Part shown: positions 9,689 to 21,325 of the stretch, piece after piece
Layout: every line of letters begins with the position of its first letter
Numbering within the stretch: position 1 is the stretch's first letter
Assembly (NCBI GenBank): GCA_037042915.1
Contig: CM073204.1
Span: 186,001-250,000, forward strand
Source: Auricularia sp. M13
Lineage: Eukaryota; Basidiomycota; Agaricomycetes; Auriculariales; Auriculariaceae
DNA: 64,000 nucleotides
Direction of reading: 5' to 3'
The notes under the pieces: generated by a model
Databases searched by the model: none
What the model saw: only the letters and a program-made list of their open reading frames with translations
Told to the model about the DNA's origin: nothing
Position numbers and translations under genes: made by a program

Positions 9689-11122
9689 ATGTCGGAAATG
9701 CCACTGCCTCACAGCAACAAGGCACCGCGCTTCACGGGAGATCCATTGTTGATCATTCCCTTCCTCAACAGTTTCCATGCAAAGGCAGAAGCGGCACAGC
9801 TGACAGATTCAAAGATGAAGATTGAAGCTATTCTGCCATATGTTGATGCCGAGACACGTGAAATCTGGAGGACTTTGCCATCCTTTAAAGAGCCAAAAGA
9901 CTGGGCGGTGTTCCGCGCCGCCGTTGAAGCTCTCTACAAGGATATGAAAGATGCGACCAATTATACTGAGTATGACCTCGAGGAACACATTGCAGAGTGG
10001 ACCAGAATGGGTATCTATACCCTGGCTCATCTCGACAAGTACACCTTGAAGTTCAACATGTTCGTCCGGAATCTGAAAGACCAGGGACTCATCGCGGAGC
10101 AAGCAGCTGTTTATCAATACCCAAAGGCGTTACCTCCACCGTTCAGAAGCAGTTTAGCTTTGGAACTTAGGATCAAGTCGTCTAATGGTAACAGAGTTAC
10201 TCTTGATGATGTTCAGACAACAGCACGTACTCTATTGGCGCGTGATGGTCTCAGTCGGAAGAATGTCTCAGACTCGCTTTTCGCCCTCGGATCCACAGAT
10301 ATGGGTCTTCCTGAAGCAACAGCCTTGGTACCTGTTCACGCAGCACCAGTGCCAAAGACAGAAACCGACTCACAGCTGACTCAAGTGCTCTTGCATTTGA
10401 CAACGTTCTTACGCAATCAAGAAGAGACACACCGAGCTCACGTGCAACAGCCACAGCCATTCCGTCGTCAGGGAAATTTCCCACCTCGAGGTTCTAATGT
10501 GGTCTGTCATTTCTGTGGGGGTCTAGGTCATTATAGGACCGACTGTGAAGTTCTACAGCAGTACTTGCGAGAGAAGAAATGTCTTGTTGAAGCAAATACG
10601 CAGCAGATCACCTTTGCGAACGGTCACTTTATTAATACCAGAGACGGAACACAGAAGACGCTGAAGATGAGAATCGACGAGTGGCTAACTCAGAACCCCA
10701 ATTTCAACCCTGCGATACGTAACATGCAGTCAGTCAGTTTTGTCAGTAACAGTTCGTACAGTGCTGGCTCCTATCAGGACCCATTTGAGAACATGACACC
10801 AGACCCTGTCTATGTCAATGAAAATCATACAGACGAGATTTGGCATGAGCAAGGTCCAACTGTTGCAGTTTACGTCAACGGTCGTGGCGGAGGACGTCGG
10901 GATTTTGCGGTTGAACTCCCAACGCGCGTTGCACCAGCCAGGCGTACACAACCTGTAGCTAGAGCAGCAGATCAGCAGCAGCCTGAACAGGCTCCTGCAG
11001 CACCAAGAGTTCCACCCGCAGAGGCACCACGAGTTATACTCCAACGTCCAAGAGAGGAATCATCGCAGCATGGACAGCCACCATTTGTACCAGGACCCCA
11101 GCGCAATCGCCCACCAAATTAG
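9689..11122 (+). CDS. gag: gag of the gypsy element
   Basis: A 477-codon frame. The first two thirds look like a retrotransposon capsid domain (helical, with the motif LEEHIAEWTRMGIYTLAHLD). Near residue 275 there is one zinc knuckle, CHFCGGLGHYRTDC. The end is rich in Pro, Gln and Arg. It would form the particle shell in the cytoplasm and bind element RNA. It is followed by the protease frame and then by pol. Confidence 0.85.
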   Translation: MSEMPLPHSNKAPRFTGDPLLIIPFLNSFHAKAEAAQLTDSKMKIEAILPYVDAETREIWRTLPSFKEPKDWAVFRAAVEALYKDMKDATNYTEYDLEEHIAEWTRMGIYTLAHLDKYTLKFNMFVRNLKDQGLIAEQAAVYQYPKALPPPFRSSLALELRIKSSNGNRVTLDDVQTTARTLLARDGLSRKNVSDSLFALGSTDMGLPEATALVPVHAAPVPKTETDSQLTQVLLHLTTFLRNQEETHRAHVQQPQPFRRQGNFPPRGSNVVCHFCGGLGHYRTDCEVLQQYLREKKCLVEANTQQITFANGHFINTRDGTQKTLKMRIDEWLTQNPNFNPAIRNMQSVSFVSNSSYSAGSYQDPFENMTPDPVYVNENHTDEIWHEQGPTVAVYVNGRGGGRRDFAVELPTRVAPARRTQPVARAADQQQPEQAPAAPRVPPAEAPRVILQRPREESSQHGQPPFVPGPQRNRPPN

Positions 11123-11215
11123 AACCCTGCATTCAGAAACCGAGCTCCGGTAGAATCAGAACGGGTCATTGATGAGGTCGTACAGAAGGTTAAAGATGCA
11201 CCAGTCACACTCACA

Positions 11216-11845
11216 GTGGGACAGATTTACGGCATTTCTCCTGAAGTACGGAAGCAAGTTCGGGATTGGATAAGCGTCAAGCGTGTCGCAGAAGCAAATG
11301 CTAACGCAGCTGGACAAAGTCGTGAAACCCATGTCGTCGAGACTTTTCACAATGTGGATGTAGGAGAAGAAGATGTTGATGCAATTGCAAATCATTTTCT
11401 AGCTCTCAGAGTTGTCGATGTGAATATTGGAGGTCAAAACGCAGAAGCGCTTCTCGACGATGGATCAACTGTGTGCATCATGAGCAAGAAAATGTGGGAA
11501 AGCATGTCGCCTACGCTTCCAATGGATATGACAAAGATCATGCATATGGAGACTGCAGATGGCAATGTGCATACGACACAAGGAGTATTGGAAAATGTAC
11601 CAATTATGATTGGAAACTTGACATATTATCTGCAAATTCAGGTAGTTGACAAGGCACCTTTTGATTTGCTACTTGGTCGACCATTCTCAGCGGTTGCTCA
11701 GACTACGGTTATCAATCATGTTGATGGTCAGCAAGCATTGATTTTACGCGAAGCGGGAGGAGATGGTAGAATCCAGGTCAATACTAGACGTCGAGTGCCA
11801 CGTGTTCGTCACAGCCATGGTCATACCATCACGTCGGGTTTTTGA
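11216..11845 (+). CDS. Retropepsin-like aspartic protease
   Basis: A 209-codon frame. Residues 60-160 show the retropepsin pattern: a beta-strand lead-in, [17 protein letters not shown] with the catalytic D-[DS]-G-S motif, and a later hydrophobic FDLLLGRPF segment corresponding to the second psi-loop. It would process Gag and Pol. Its end overlaps the start of the pol frame by four bases, which suggests re-initiation or another form of coupled translation. Confidence 0.8.
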   Translation: MGQIYGISPEVRKQVRDWISVKRVAEANANAAGQSRETHVVETFHNVDVGEEDVDAIANHFLALRVVDVNIGGQNAEALLDDGSTVCIMSKKMWESMSPTLPMDMTKIMHMETADGNVHTTQGVLENVPIMIGNLTYYLQIQVVDKAPFDLLLGRPFSAVAQTTVINHVDGQQALILREAGGDGRIQVNTRRRVPRVRHSHGHTITSGF

Positions 11846-14800
11846 TGGAGGAAGGGAAAAGAGTTGCCCAGGTTCAAGATGAACTGAGTTCTCTTCCACG
11901 GATTGGGGCATCATATTTGATGGAGGCGTATTATCAAGGGATTTCAATTGAGAGAGTTGGCGCAGTAATCAAGCATCAGAGACCATTTGTATGGTTAATT
12001 TTGATGATGATGATGAGCTTCCTACCCGCGTTTATTCTACGGTCATGGTTTTTCAAAGGAGTAATCCTAGGGATGTTGATCCGCGAGGGAATCGCAGTGG
12101 TGGCTAAGACACCTCATCGTGTCCATATTAGTGAACCAACACCAGAAGAACCACCAGACTATGGAGAAGCGCAGCGAAGCAGACCGGTGTTAGTCCCACG
12201 ATCACGTGACAGAGTTCGGGCGTCCGTCCTACCTGGTTACTATATATCGACGGAGACTTATACAACAGAGAGCCAAGCAAATGGATATGCGGAGACGATG
12301 GAAGATGAGGACCCTTATGACAGCGACAGTGACAACGAGATGCCAGATCTGATAGATGTGAGTGACAGTGACGACGACTCTGACGATGAGCAGGATACTT
12401 CCATGTCACACGAGGACGAGGAGCCTGTCGAGTTATTAGAGAAATCACAGCCACAGTCAGTGAATCTAGCAGAGAAAGCGACCAATGCGACGATAGCGGG
12501 TGTGCAGCGAGGAAAGAAGTACAAACCAGTAGCAAAGAAGGTGCGACCAGTAATGGAAGCACTACCAGACAAATATCGTATCATCAGAAGAATTCCTTCA
12601 GATCCTATGATTGGTCTTCCTGAGCTACCAGTCAACCCTCCAGACGTTGTACCAACTGCGCATATGACAGCCAAGCGCATGGCAGGATTTGAACTTGATG
12701 ACAACATGTTCATTCTTCCAGAAGAGAGGCGACTGTTTAAGTGGATTATAGCACAGCATGAGCAAGTGTTTGCATGGACAGAAATGGAACGTCGACGATT
12801 TCGATCAGATTACTTTCCACCTGTGAAAATGCCAGTACTACCTCATCGACCATGGGCACAAAGGCATCTTCCTATCCCACCAGCAGTCAAAGACGAGCTT
12901 TTGAAGCTTCTCAAGGCAAAGATAGATGCAGGAGTCTACGAGCCTTCCAACGCTGCTTATCGTTCAAGATGGTTTTGCGTAGTTAAGAAAGATGGGAAAA
13001 GTTTACGCATTGTGCATGACTTACAGCCTCTGAATGCAATTACAATTCGCGATGCTGGGTTAACACCTGCACCAGATGAGTTTGCGGAACAGTGTGCTGG
13101 GTATACCTGTCTTGGGATTTTTGATTTGTTCTCGTCATATGACTTGCAGCTGATCGATGAAGAATCACGTGATCTTACTACATTTCAAACTCCGTTTGGA
13201 CCATTGCGACAAGTAGCGCTTCCTATGGGATGGACGAATTCAGTCCCCATTCAACAAGGAAATATTACATTTCTGCTTCGACCTGAGATGCCAGACGTGG
13301 CAGACAGCTATATTGATGACGTAGTTGCTAAGGGACCAACCTCGTTCTACAAGGATAAGGATGGAAACTTCGAGACAATACCGGAAAATCCAGGGATTCG
13401 CCGTTTCATTTGGGAATACGCGCACAGTCTCAATCGGATATTACAACGTCTCAAGAAAGCAAATGCGTCAATCTCGGGTAAGAAAGCAAAAGTCTGTGTA
13501 CCAGAGGCAGTCATTGTCGGACACAGATGCAGCTATGATGGACGTCTACCAGATAGTGGGAACATCGAAAAGATTGTCAATTGGCCAGAATGTCGAAATG
13601 TCAGCAATGTTCGAGCCTTTCTTGACACTTGCGGTGTTTCACGCATGTGGATCAAGGACTATTCCAAGATAGCGCGACCCCTGTTGGACCTGATTAAGAA
13701 AGAAGTACCATTCAATTTTGACGATGCATGCAGAGAGTCCATGCAGGCCTTGAAGGACCTTGTCGTGAACGCTCCATGTTTGAAGCCAATCGACTACAAA
13801 TCAGGTCGCACAGTCATACTTGCAGTAGATTCGTCCAATATTGCCGTTGGGTACATTCTATCACAGTTAGGAGAAGACAACCGACGGTATCCCTCACGCT
13901 ATGGGTCTATAACTTGGAATTCAGTAGAGTCGAAGTATTCACAATCGAAGCTAGAGTTGCACGGGTTATACCGCGCACTACGAGCAGTACGACGCTACAT
14001 TTTTGGAGTGACAGACCTAGTGGTAGAGGTTGATGCCAAGTACATCAAGGGCATGTTAAACAATCCTGATATACAGCCAAACGCAACGATCAATAGATGG
14101 ATCGCAGGTATACTCCTATTCAATCCAGAAATAGTCCATGTACCAGCTACACGTCATACGGGTGCAGACGGTCTTTCAAGACGCCCCAGGGCGGAGGAAG
14201 ATGAAGATGAGTCAGACGACCCAGATGAGTGGCTAGACGGTGCATTAGGACTCATGGTGAACAACCTGAATCCGGAAGTTGCTTGCCCAAAGCAGTGGAA
14301 CCCTTACGGCACTCCTACAAGCTTATGCGAAGATAAGACCCTGCAAGCTTCGGTGTTTGTAACAGAGACAGCAGATGAAGAGCAAGCCTCAGAAGAGGAT
14401 GATCAATATCGGGACATATTTCCGACACGATCTGATGGAGCAAAGTTTCGTGACCAAGAGCTACAATGGTTCAAGTCATATCTCGAAACAATGCAAGCAC
14501 CTGTCGAGGTGTCTTCAAATCGACTCCCATCCTTTCTAAAGAGGGCTCACCACTTCTTTCTGTTCAAGGGGAAACTGATGCGAAAGAGCATAGAGGGCAA
14601 ACACAAAGTTGTGATTACAGATTCTCCTAAGCGGCTAGAAGTGATCAAGCAAGCACACGATGGATTAGGCCATAAAGGCTTCTTTTCAACAAATGCACAA
14701 GTACGCGAACGCTTCTGGTGGCCTGCTATGGAAGAAGATGTTAAGTGGTATATCGAAACGTGTCATGAGTGTCAAACACGACAAACTCTACGTCTGAAGA

Positions 14801-15828
14801 TTCCACCAACTGTTCCAGCGATCCTGACCCTATTCATGCGAATACACATGGACACCATGTTGATGCCAAAGTCAGGGCGATTTCGATATGTAGTACAGGG
14901 CAGATGTGCTCTATCGTCGTATCCGGAATGGCGTGTACTTGCATTGGAAAACGGTCCAAGTATTGCCAAGTTCATTTTCGAGGATATTCTGTGTCGATGG
15001 GGATATGTAGCTGAGATAGTTACCGACAATGGGAAGCAGTACATCAGTGCTTTAGACTATCTCTCAGGGACGTATGGCATCAACCATATTCGAATCTCAG
15101 GTTACAACTCTCAAGCAAACGGAATTGTTGAGCGCAAACATTTTGACGTGCGGGAATCTGTACTCAAGATGGTTGAAGGCGAAACTCAGAAATGGCCAAC
15201 AGTCCTTCATTCTGTGTTTTGGGCAGAGAGAGCCACAATCAAGCGTTCCACGGGAATGTCACCATATTACATGGCACACGGAGTCGAGCCAGTCCTACCA
15301 TTTGACTTGGCAGAGGCAACGTATCTCTCACCAACTTTACAGCCGTGGATATCAACTGAGGAGTTAATCGAGATTAGGGCCCGACAGTTACAGAAGCGCC
15401 CTGAAGATCTTGAGTCGATGGCTCAGAGGATGAAAGCCGCACGTTTTCAGTCTCTGAAGGAATTTGAGCAACGTTACGCGAACACGATACACGACTATCA
15501 TTTCCAACCAGGAGCTCTGGTCTTGATTCGCAATACGAGAATTGAGAAAGAGTTGAATCGCAAGTCAAAACCGCGATACCTGGGACCAATGGTCGTTATT
15601 AAGCGCGGACGAAATGGTGCATACACCGTCGCAGAATTGGACGGATCAATTGCACTGTTGAAAGTCGCTCAATTTCGAGTCATTCCTTATCACCCACGGT
15701 ACGGCTGGAAATACAATATTACTCATATTGTCAAGGAAGCGACAGAACGCCTGAGAATCAGTGATCAACTCGAAGAGGATGTTGTGCAAGAAGAGGAAGA
15801 ACAAGAAGAAGAGGAGGGGGAAGCATAA
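11842..15828 (+). CDS. pol: pol: reverse transcriptase, RNase H, integrase
   Basis: A 1328-codon frame. After an acidic N-terminal region, residues 330-560 are a reverse transcriptase ([25 protein letters not shown], catalytic box YIDDV). RNase H follows ([14 protein letters not shown], about residues 655-790). Integrase has an HHCC zinc module (H-X-H...CHECQ near residue 975) and a DDE core ([20 protein letters not shown] at about 1005-1100). The C-terminus ends in an acidic Glu-rich tail instead of a chromodomain. The domain order is that of Ty3/gypsy. Confidence 0.9.
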   Translation: MMEEGKRVAQVQDELSSLPRIGASYLMEAYYQGISIERVGAVIKHQRPFVWLILMMMMSFLPAFILRSWFFKGVILGMLIREGIAVVAKTPHRVHISEPTPEEPPDYGEAQRSRPVLVPRSRDRVRASVLPGYYISTETYTTESQANGYAETMEDEDPYDSDSDNEMPDLIDVSDSDDDSDDEQDTSMSHEDEEPVELLEKSQPQSVNLAEKATNATIAGVQRGKKYKPVAKKVRPVMEALPDKYRIIRRIPSDPMIGLPELPVNPPDVVPTAHMTAKRMAGFELDDNMFILPEERRLFKWIIAQHEQVFAWTEMERRRFRSDYFPPVKMPVLPHRPWAQRHLPIPPAVKDELLKLLKAKIDAGVYEPSNAAYRSRWFCVVKKDGKSLRIVHDLQPLNAITIRDAGLTPAPDEFAEQCAGYTCLGIFDLFSSYDLQLIDEESRDLTTFQTPFGPLRQVALPMGWTNSVPIQQGNITFLLRPEMPDVADSYIDDVVAKGPTSFYKDKDGNFETIPENPGIRRFIWEYAHSLNRILQRLKKANASISGKKAKVCVPEAVIVGHRCSYDGRLPDSGNIEKIVNWPECRNVSNVRAFLDTCGVSRMWIKDYSKIARPLLDLIKKEVPFNFDDACRESMQALKDLVVNAPCLKPIDYKSGRTVILAVDSSNIAVGYILSQLGEDNRRYPSRYGSITWNSVESKYSQSKLELHGLYRALRAVRRYIFGVTDLVVEVDAKYIKGMLNNPDIQPNATINRWIAGILLFNPEIVHVPATRHTGADGLSRRPRAEEDEDESDDPDEWLDGALGLMVNNLNPEVACPKQWNPYGTPTSLCEDKTLQASVFVTETADEEQASEEDDQYRDIFPTRSDGAKFRDQELQWFKSYLETMQAPVEVSSNRLPSFLKRAHHFFLFKGKLMRKSIEGKHKVVITDSPKRLEVIKQAHDGLGHKGFFSTNAQVRERFWWPAMEEDVKWYIETCHECQTRQTLRLKIPPTVPAILTLFMRIHMDTMLMPKSGRFRYVVQGRCALSSYPEWRVLALENGPSIAKFIFEDILCRWGYVAEIVTDNGKQYISALDYLSGTYGINHIRISGYNSQANGIVERKHFDVRESVLKMVEGETQKWPTVLHSVFWAERATIKRSTGMSPYYMAHGVEPVLPFDLAEATYLSPTLQPWISTEELIEIRARQLQKRPEDLESMAQRMKAARFQSLKEFEQRYANTIHDYHFQPGALVLIRNTRIEKELNRKSKPRYLGPMVVIKRGRNGAYTVAELDGSIALLKVAQFRVIPYHPRYGWKYNITHIVKEATERLRISDQLEEDVVQEEEEQEEEEGEA

Positions 15829-15862
15829 CGAAGACTAGATACTGTGCTACTGCGGACAGTAG

Positions 15863-15880
15863 TAATTTGAGTATTCAGTG
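15863..15880 (+). repeat. Direct repeat at the left edge of the extra region
   Basis: AATTTGAGTAT-T-CAGTG here recurs as AATTTGAGTAT-C-CAGTG at 18581-18595, immediately before the 3' LTR. Directly after this first copy comes GTGGGGGGC, a polypurine-tract-like run usually found next to a 3' LTR. The two copies bracket the extra genes. Confidence 0.75.
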
Positions 15881-16083
15881 GGGGGCTGTATATGATGACT
15901 CATCAACAGTTCAAATTTTTCGATTTCAATTTATCCTTATTTTGATCCCGGACAATCGTTTCTTAACCGGCGCCGATCATTCGGATACACAGGAGCTGAC
16001 TCCGCTGACAACCGGGATAAAAGGAAGACGATGTTTGTACGTGCGAAAAGGGTCAAACAAACGCCTCTTAGCCTTTCACCATC

Positions 16084-16827
16084 ATGAGCTCCCTCCGCAG
16101 CTGGATTCGCACGTTCGTTATGGGCTGCTTCGGCAACAACGAGCCTCACGCCGATGTCGTCGAGATCACGCTCGACAATTTGCAACGCACCAGCATATCG
16201 GACACAGTGACTTCCGAGTCGGACGCAGCTTTCGAGTTCATGCTGCAGCGCGTACGCGGAAGCCGCGGTTTCCGTCGTCCAGAGTTGCTGCCAGAAATCG
16301 AGCCCGACGTCGATGCAGACAACAAGACCAACATCAACGCAGACCATGAGCCCCCAGAGCCAGACGGGTCATATCGCTCGCCCTCGCCATCCATTATGGC
16401 ACCACCGACACCACCACCGCCAACGCCTGAACCCGACTTTCATTTCGATTTCTTGAAGCACACCACCACAGACCTCCTCGTTGAGCCTCGCTTTCTAATC
16501 GCCCTCGAGCCGCCCTATTATTTCGGCGAGTACATTCCCGGCACCGGCCAGTACATCCGCCTCGAGCAGACACGCCCCGACACGCTCATTATTGTTCGTC
16601 GCCTCATTCGGCTGCGCGACGACAGGACCGATGAAGGAACAGTCATTTACGCCACGGTACGCGTTGCACAGGGCACCGTTCATCCGATTCTCCCATCAGA
16701 GATCGTTGCGTTGGAGCACCTGGAGTTCCCACACGTCAGCAGTCCCCGCCGCTCTTTCTCATTTGTTTATTTTCTCGCGCCATATGTGACACGTATTGCG
16801 TCCCGTTTTGTCAAGACAAAGTACTAG
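16084..16827 (+). CDS. Extra sense-strand gene in the gypsy element (unknown)
   Basis: A single 247-codon frame, MSSLRSWIRTFVMGCFGNNE at the start. The N-terminal quarter is hydrophobic to amphipathic, the middle is an acidic and Pro-rich spacer (about residues 80-120), and the C-terminal half (residues 125-245) looks folded, with LLVEPRFLIALEPPYYFGEY and a repeated RLIRLRDD basic helix. No family was recognised. A TATA-like GGGATAAAAGG lies at 16015-16025, about 60 bases before the ATG, so it may be transcribed on its own. It could be a captured host gene or an element-specific accessory gene. It is not an obvious envelope gene: I see no signal peptide followed by a large ectodomain and anchor. 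Confidence 0.6.
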   Translation: MSSLRSWIRTFVMGCFGNNEPHADVVEITLDNLQRTSISDTVTSESDAAFEFMLQRVRGSRGFRRPELLPEIEPDVDADNKTNINADHEPPEPDGSYRSPSPSIMAPPTPPPPTPEPDFHFDFLKHTTTDLLVEPRFLIALEPPYYFGEYIPGTGQYIRLEQTRPDTLIIVRRLIRLRDDRTDEGTVIYATVRVAQGTVHPILPSEIVALEHLEFPHVSSPRRSFSFVYFLAPYVTRIASRFVKTKY

Positions 16828-17570
16828 TATGTTGTTGTTCGTTGCCAGTTTGTCTTAGGTGTTCGTTATCGCTTGACCTCGCGCACTGTCGTCCGCTCGG
16901 GAATATCATATCCTTGAACGTGAAAGGCACATCATATAGACAGCGGAAAAGCGAAACTAGACCCGAAACAGCATAGGCATATCATCATCACAAGCGTGTT
17001 CTTTATGTATGGTCGAAACTAGACTGCACATTCGAGCATGAATCAACCACGCCATCGCATTCCAACCAAGTTGCGCACCGCATAGACCATACTGGCGATT
17101 GCATAGCAGTAGGCAGCCACTCGAACGTGAGGACTTGAGTCTACAAGGGACGAATACTCGTCAGGCACTTGATAGGAGACACAAATGGGCACGCTGGTAG
17201 AACAGAACAAAACAACGCACAGATACTTCGTTTGCGGGAAGGGATAGTAGATGCTGCATATACAGGTCGTGTAGAGCATGAGAAGGAAGGGAGTAGGCAT
17301 GCAAAGCGACAGCAGGGCACAGGCAAGGCAGCATAGCACACGAGCTGAGGGCACGGTAAATGCCGGGACTATTCCAAGTCCGATGATAAGCGCACACGGA
17401 AGAACTCATTTTTGTAAAAAAAAAAAAAAATGGTGTCAAAAGAGGTACAAGCCACAATGTATTGGGCAACAGGAGGTGTCATTGGACAACAAGAGGGGTA
17501 CATAGAGCCATTGGGCATATCTGACGAACACACGCCGATATTCTAAAGTACAAGGGATAGAAGCAGTTGT
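16828..17570. other. Non-coding spacer between the two extra genes
   Basis: Lies between the sense and antisense extra genes, which converge on it. It contains an A15-like run near 17418-17431 and short overlapping frames without protein character. The two 3' UTRs and polyadenylation signals are expected here. Confidence 0.5.
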
Positions 17571-18436
17571 TTACATGTCAGCCACGATGCGTTCGAAGTG
17601 GACGATGGCATCTTTGAAGGAAGCCAAGGTCGTCTCAAGGGTAGCCTTGAAGGCAGCGCGCTGGTCACGAAGGTTCTTCTGCTCGCGACGAAACATAGCT
17701 GCCTCCTCACGAGAACGAGTGTAGGACGACATCCCCAAGTCCCAGCCCCACTTTGACTGAGTATCATTAACATCGTTGTACTCGCCAAGGTCAAGGAGAA
17801 GCTGGGTACGGTCAAGGCCATCCCACAGAGTGAATGCCTGAGATGAGATCTGAGAGCGCATGTGGAACTCTCCGCTGTGAGCCCAGAGCATGTGCTGAAC
17901 AAGAAGGCGTCAGAAAAGCGTCAAGAGGCAAGTGTAGGAGAGACATACACCCAGCCATTCAGCATACGCACGCCACGCCAGTATCTTCTCGGGAGTCGAA
18001 GGGCAAGGACCCTCAATAGGCGTCGGCTCCGCCATGATGTGAGCAGTCGCCTCTCTTGACAGAGCCATAATGGCATCATGCGACATGGTGGAGGCCTGCA
18101 CTACAGGAGCAAAGTGAGGCTCGACCTCAGCTTCGACTACATCAGCAAAAGCGTCAGAATTAGTCAAAAGGATGACATACGACGAGGTCCAGGAAGAGAA
18201 GGAGGAGTAGAGCGACGAAAGGTCCTGAGCCACTCCACAATGGCCTCGTCAGCGATGTGCTGAGGGACACCTTGGTTGAGCGAGGTGGTTGAGGTGGACA
18301 TGGGGTCCGAGAAGAGCGATGGAAGAGAGGAAGGAGGAGAGGAATTGAGAGGGGAGAGAGTTGACAGAGTGTGGGCACGAGGATGAGGTGTAGGAGGACG
18401 AACACGAACAAAGCGCTGAGAGGGAAGGGAAGACAT
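17571..18436 (-). CDS. Extra antisense gene in the gypsy element (unknown)
   Basis: Three coding blocks on the minus strand (about 18436-18181, 18137-17950 and 17893-17571) are separated by two gaps of roughly 45-55 bases with GTATGT donors and TAG/CAG acceptors, the usual intron form of this genome. The N-terminal block is Ser/Pro-rich with a helix near IADEAIVEWLRTFRR; the last block is strongly helical and coiled-coil-like (REEAAMFRREQKNLRDQRAA). An ATATAAAAG box at 18503-18512 lies about 70 bases upstream of the ATG. No known family. Position (between pol and 3' LTR) and orientation (antisense) match the extra gene of the second gypsy element in this window. Confidence 0.6.
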
Positions 18437-18600
18437 GCTAGAGGATGTAGCTGTGGTTGGAGGATGAGTTGGTTGATGCTGAGACTGGCTCTGAGACCCC
18501 CACTTTTATATTCATTGCTCCAGTATGACGAGAACTTTCAGATAGTACCTCACCAGTCGAGGCAGTGATTGGGGACAATCAATTTGAGTATCCAGTGTGA

Positions 18601-19344
18601 TGTGTGGCACAACCTGTGCACACGTACCTGTGCTGTGGAAAGGCATGGCCTTAAAACAGATATATTCGGCATCGATCTCCGTGATTCGGTCCTGACCCCC
18701 TAATCTCCGCTCCTAAGTCCGCACTTAAATCCGCGCAGCCCGTAACTCGCACAGATTCGATGTTCACCCCTATTGCACAGTGATGACATGTACAGCCAAG
18801 CATAGCCTGTAGATTTTGTGACTCATGCAGTGTAGCCTGATGATTTCCTGTATATTGTAATGGAAAATGACTCATAGGTTGGATTTGCGCAAGGAAATGA
18901 CTCAACTGTTTGAATCATCTACAGCAACTGCAGTGCTGCTGAGTCATCTTGAGTCAAAGCGAACCATCCTAGTCATTGTATTTGTGACTCATTGTACTTT
19001 CACCACATGTATATAAAGCGCCTTGACGCCCCAGACTGAGAATAATAACAACCACGGAGACGAACCAGTGGAACGTCCCAACTTGAATCCTAAACCTCTC
19101 TTGCAGCAGTAGCTTGAATACCAAGTGCTTCCTAGTCTTTCAACATCCAGATCTGTAATCTGTCAGCTAATAGAGTTGGGCAGAACAGAGTGTTGATTTG
19201 ATAGTGAGACTTTACTGTTCGAGTACACGTAACTGAGAAAGCATCAAGTGGAACGTCTACCAAGTCGCCTTCTATATCTCTCTCTACAACTGCTGATCGA
19301 CGCAGCGACACCAGTAACCTGCTATATCGTTTTCCTGCTGTTCA
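18601..19344 (+). repeat. 3' LTR of the gypsy element
   Basis: 744 bases, aligned end to end with the 5' LTR; only one substitution was seen near 19293. The usual polypurine tract is not directly in front of it; a PPT-like run is instead found 2.7 kb upstream at 15879-15886. Confidence 0.9.
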
Positions 19345-21325
19345 CCGTTCTCCTGACATTCGCCGCCCAGATGGCACCTTTGCGCGCACTCATGCTGAAA
19401 AGTGTGATGCACTGCGCGAGACCTTGTACCAGCGCCCTCCTCACATAGAGGGCCTCGACGAGCCAGACCTGACCACACCACACCCAGAAGACATCCCCTA
19501 CAGGGAGGTCACTCTGGAGGAAGTGAGAGAAGGCATCTTTGGGCCTAACCCCCAGAAAGCGCCTGGTGATGAGGGAGTTCCCTACACTGGGTTGCGCTGG
19601 GCTTGGGATGTGGCACAGGAGGAGATCTATCTTCTCATTGCGCGCTGTGCTCTTTGGGGCTACCACCCTCGTCGCTGGAGACGAGCCATTGCATATGTGC
19701 TCAAGAAAGCAGGCAAGACTGATTGGTCCAATCCAAGGTCTTACAGGCTGATTACCTTGCTTGTCTGCTTGGGAAAAGTCTTGGAGAGCATTCAGGCAAA
19801 GCGCTTGACCTACATGGCATCTGCCATGAGACTTGTGCACCCCAACCAGTTTGGGGCTATGCCTGCATCCTCCACTGTGGATGCTGCTCTGTGCTACACT
19901 CATGATGTGCAGACTGCTCGTGACAAGGGTTTGGTGACTAGTTCCCTGACCTTTGACATCAAGGGCTACTTTGACTTTGTCAACCACCAGCGTCTGCTGC
20001 TGGTCCTGCGAGAGAAGCGTGTGCCTCTGCCCATTGTGCAGTGGGTTGCATCCTTCTTGCAGGACAGAGAGGCATCCATCTGCCTGGATGGTAGAGTCAG
20101 CAGCTGTAAGCCAGTTGAGAATGGAGTGCCTCAGGGCTCTCCAGTCTCTGGCATCCTCTCTGCCTTCTACTCTACTGGGCTCATTGAGTTCATGCAGAAG
20201 AGGCGAGCTGCCCGCGAGGCAGAGATGCGCCAGCTCAATCCCACATTTGTGGCACCCACCCTCTTCCTCTATGTGGATGATGGGAGATGCACTGTGCACT
20301 CTGACAGCCTCGAGCTGAACACTGCTGAGCTGCGCTTCTGCTTCTGCATTATTCGGGAGTGGTTCAACCTGGCAGGTCTTCAGCCTGACCTGGACAAGTG
20401 TGAGCTTATGCACCACACCTGGCGTCGCAAGACGGGCTCCTTTGCTGACATTGCTGCCAATGACGACTTGGCCATGGCCTACACTGATGCTCAGGGTCAG
20501 GTTGCTCGCCTGCGCCCTCTCCCAGTTGTACGCTGGCTGGGGATCTTCTTTGACCTCAAGTTGACTTATTGCGCCCATGTGGACAAGGCCTGCGCCAAGG
20601 CGTGCAAGGCAGCCATGGGATTGCGCATGCTGGCCAACACTGTGCGTGGTCTCCACCAGGGACACATGCGCAGGCTGTACATCTCCTGCATTCTCCCCAT
20701 TCTCCTCTATGCTTCACCAGTATGGTGGATGCAAAGGGCATGGCAAGCTGAGAAGCTCATGCGTGTGCAGAACTTGTGTCTGCGCATGATCTGTGCTGTC
20801 TTCAAGACTTCGCCAATTTATGCTCTGGAGTTCGAGGCAGCTATTCCACCTATACATTTGGTATTAGACAAGGCCGATGACCTTGCTGCTGCTCGCCTAC
20901 ACAAGTTGGGGCCTTGCAGTCCTGTCTTGCAGCGCCTGCACCCTGCCTGGCACCAGTCTCCAATGGAGAAGCCACCAGTGGTGCACAAGCGTGGTCAAAC
21001 TCGCTCCTCTCTTTGCTACCTTGCCAAGCTCACCTCACCTGGCAATGAGCGCATTGAGCCCTTCCACATTGCCCCATGGGCCATTTCTCTGCTTGCAGCT
21101 TTTCCAGGTCGCATCCACCTCAGGCCTGTGCCAAAGGGTGTGAGCAAAGCTGATGCTGCAGAGTCCCATGTCAGACTTGTGCAGATGCTGGAACTCAGTT
21201 CTGCAAACCTGCTGATCTACACTGATGGTTCCCTTTTAGACACTCCAACTGGTCGCAGGACTGGTGCAGCTTTTGTGACCTACCTGGAGGGTCAGGAGCA
21301 GTCTTGCGGTCGCATCCCTATGGGG
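19345..21325 (+). pseudogene. LINE B ORF2: reverse transcriptase domain
   Basis: Continuous open frame from the gypsy insertion site to the LINE C insertion site. It contains the fingers and palm of a LINE reverse transcriptase: NPQKAPGDEGVPY, RLITLLVCLGKVLE, the FDIKGYFDFVNH motif, NGVPQGSPVSGILS, and FLYVDDGRC (catalytic YVDD). The thumb and a Cys/Trp-rich connection follow, and the beginning of RNase H (LLIYTDGS) is reached before the interruption. Reading across both insertions is consistent, so this part was intact when the later elements arrived. Confidence 0.85.

Larger units (their letters stand above)
8450..19344 (+). mobile_element. Ty3/gypsy LTR retrotransposon with extra genes
   Basis: A 10.9-kb element with two 744-base LTRs, gag, protease and pol in the usual order, and about 2.7 kb of extra sequence between pol and the 3' LTR that carries a sense and an antisense gene. 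It is inserted in LINE B with a short duplication (CCGT, or CCGTT, on both sides). The LTRs looked identical except for one base in my read-through, so the insertion is recent. It looks whole or nearly so; at most one or two breaks in the coding part are possible. Integrase comes after RNase H, as in the Ty3/gypsy group; no chromodomain was seen. Confidence 0.9.

Noticed and set aside
15887-18600. The extra region of the first gypsy element as an envelope gene
   Set aside because: Neither extra protein shows a signal peptide, cleavage site and membrane anchor in the expected order; one of them is on the opposite strand.
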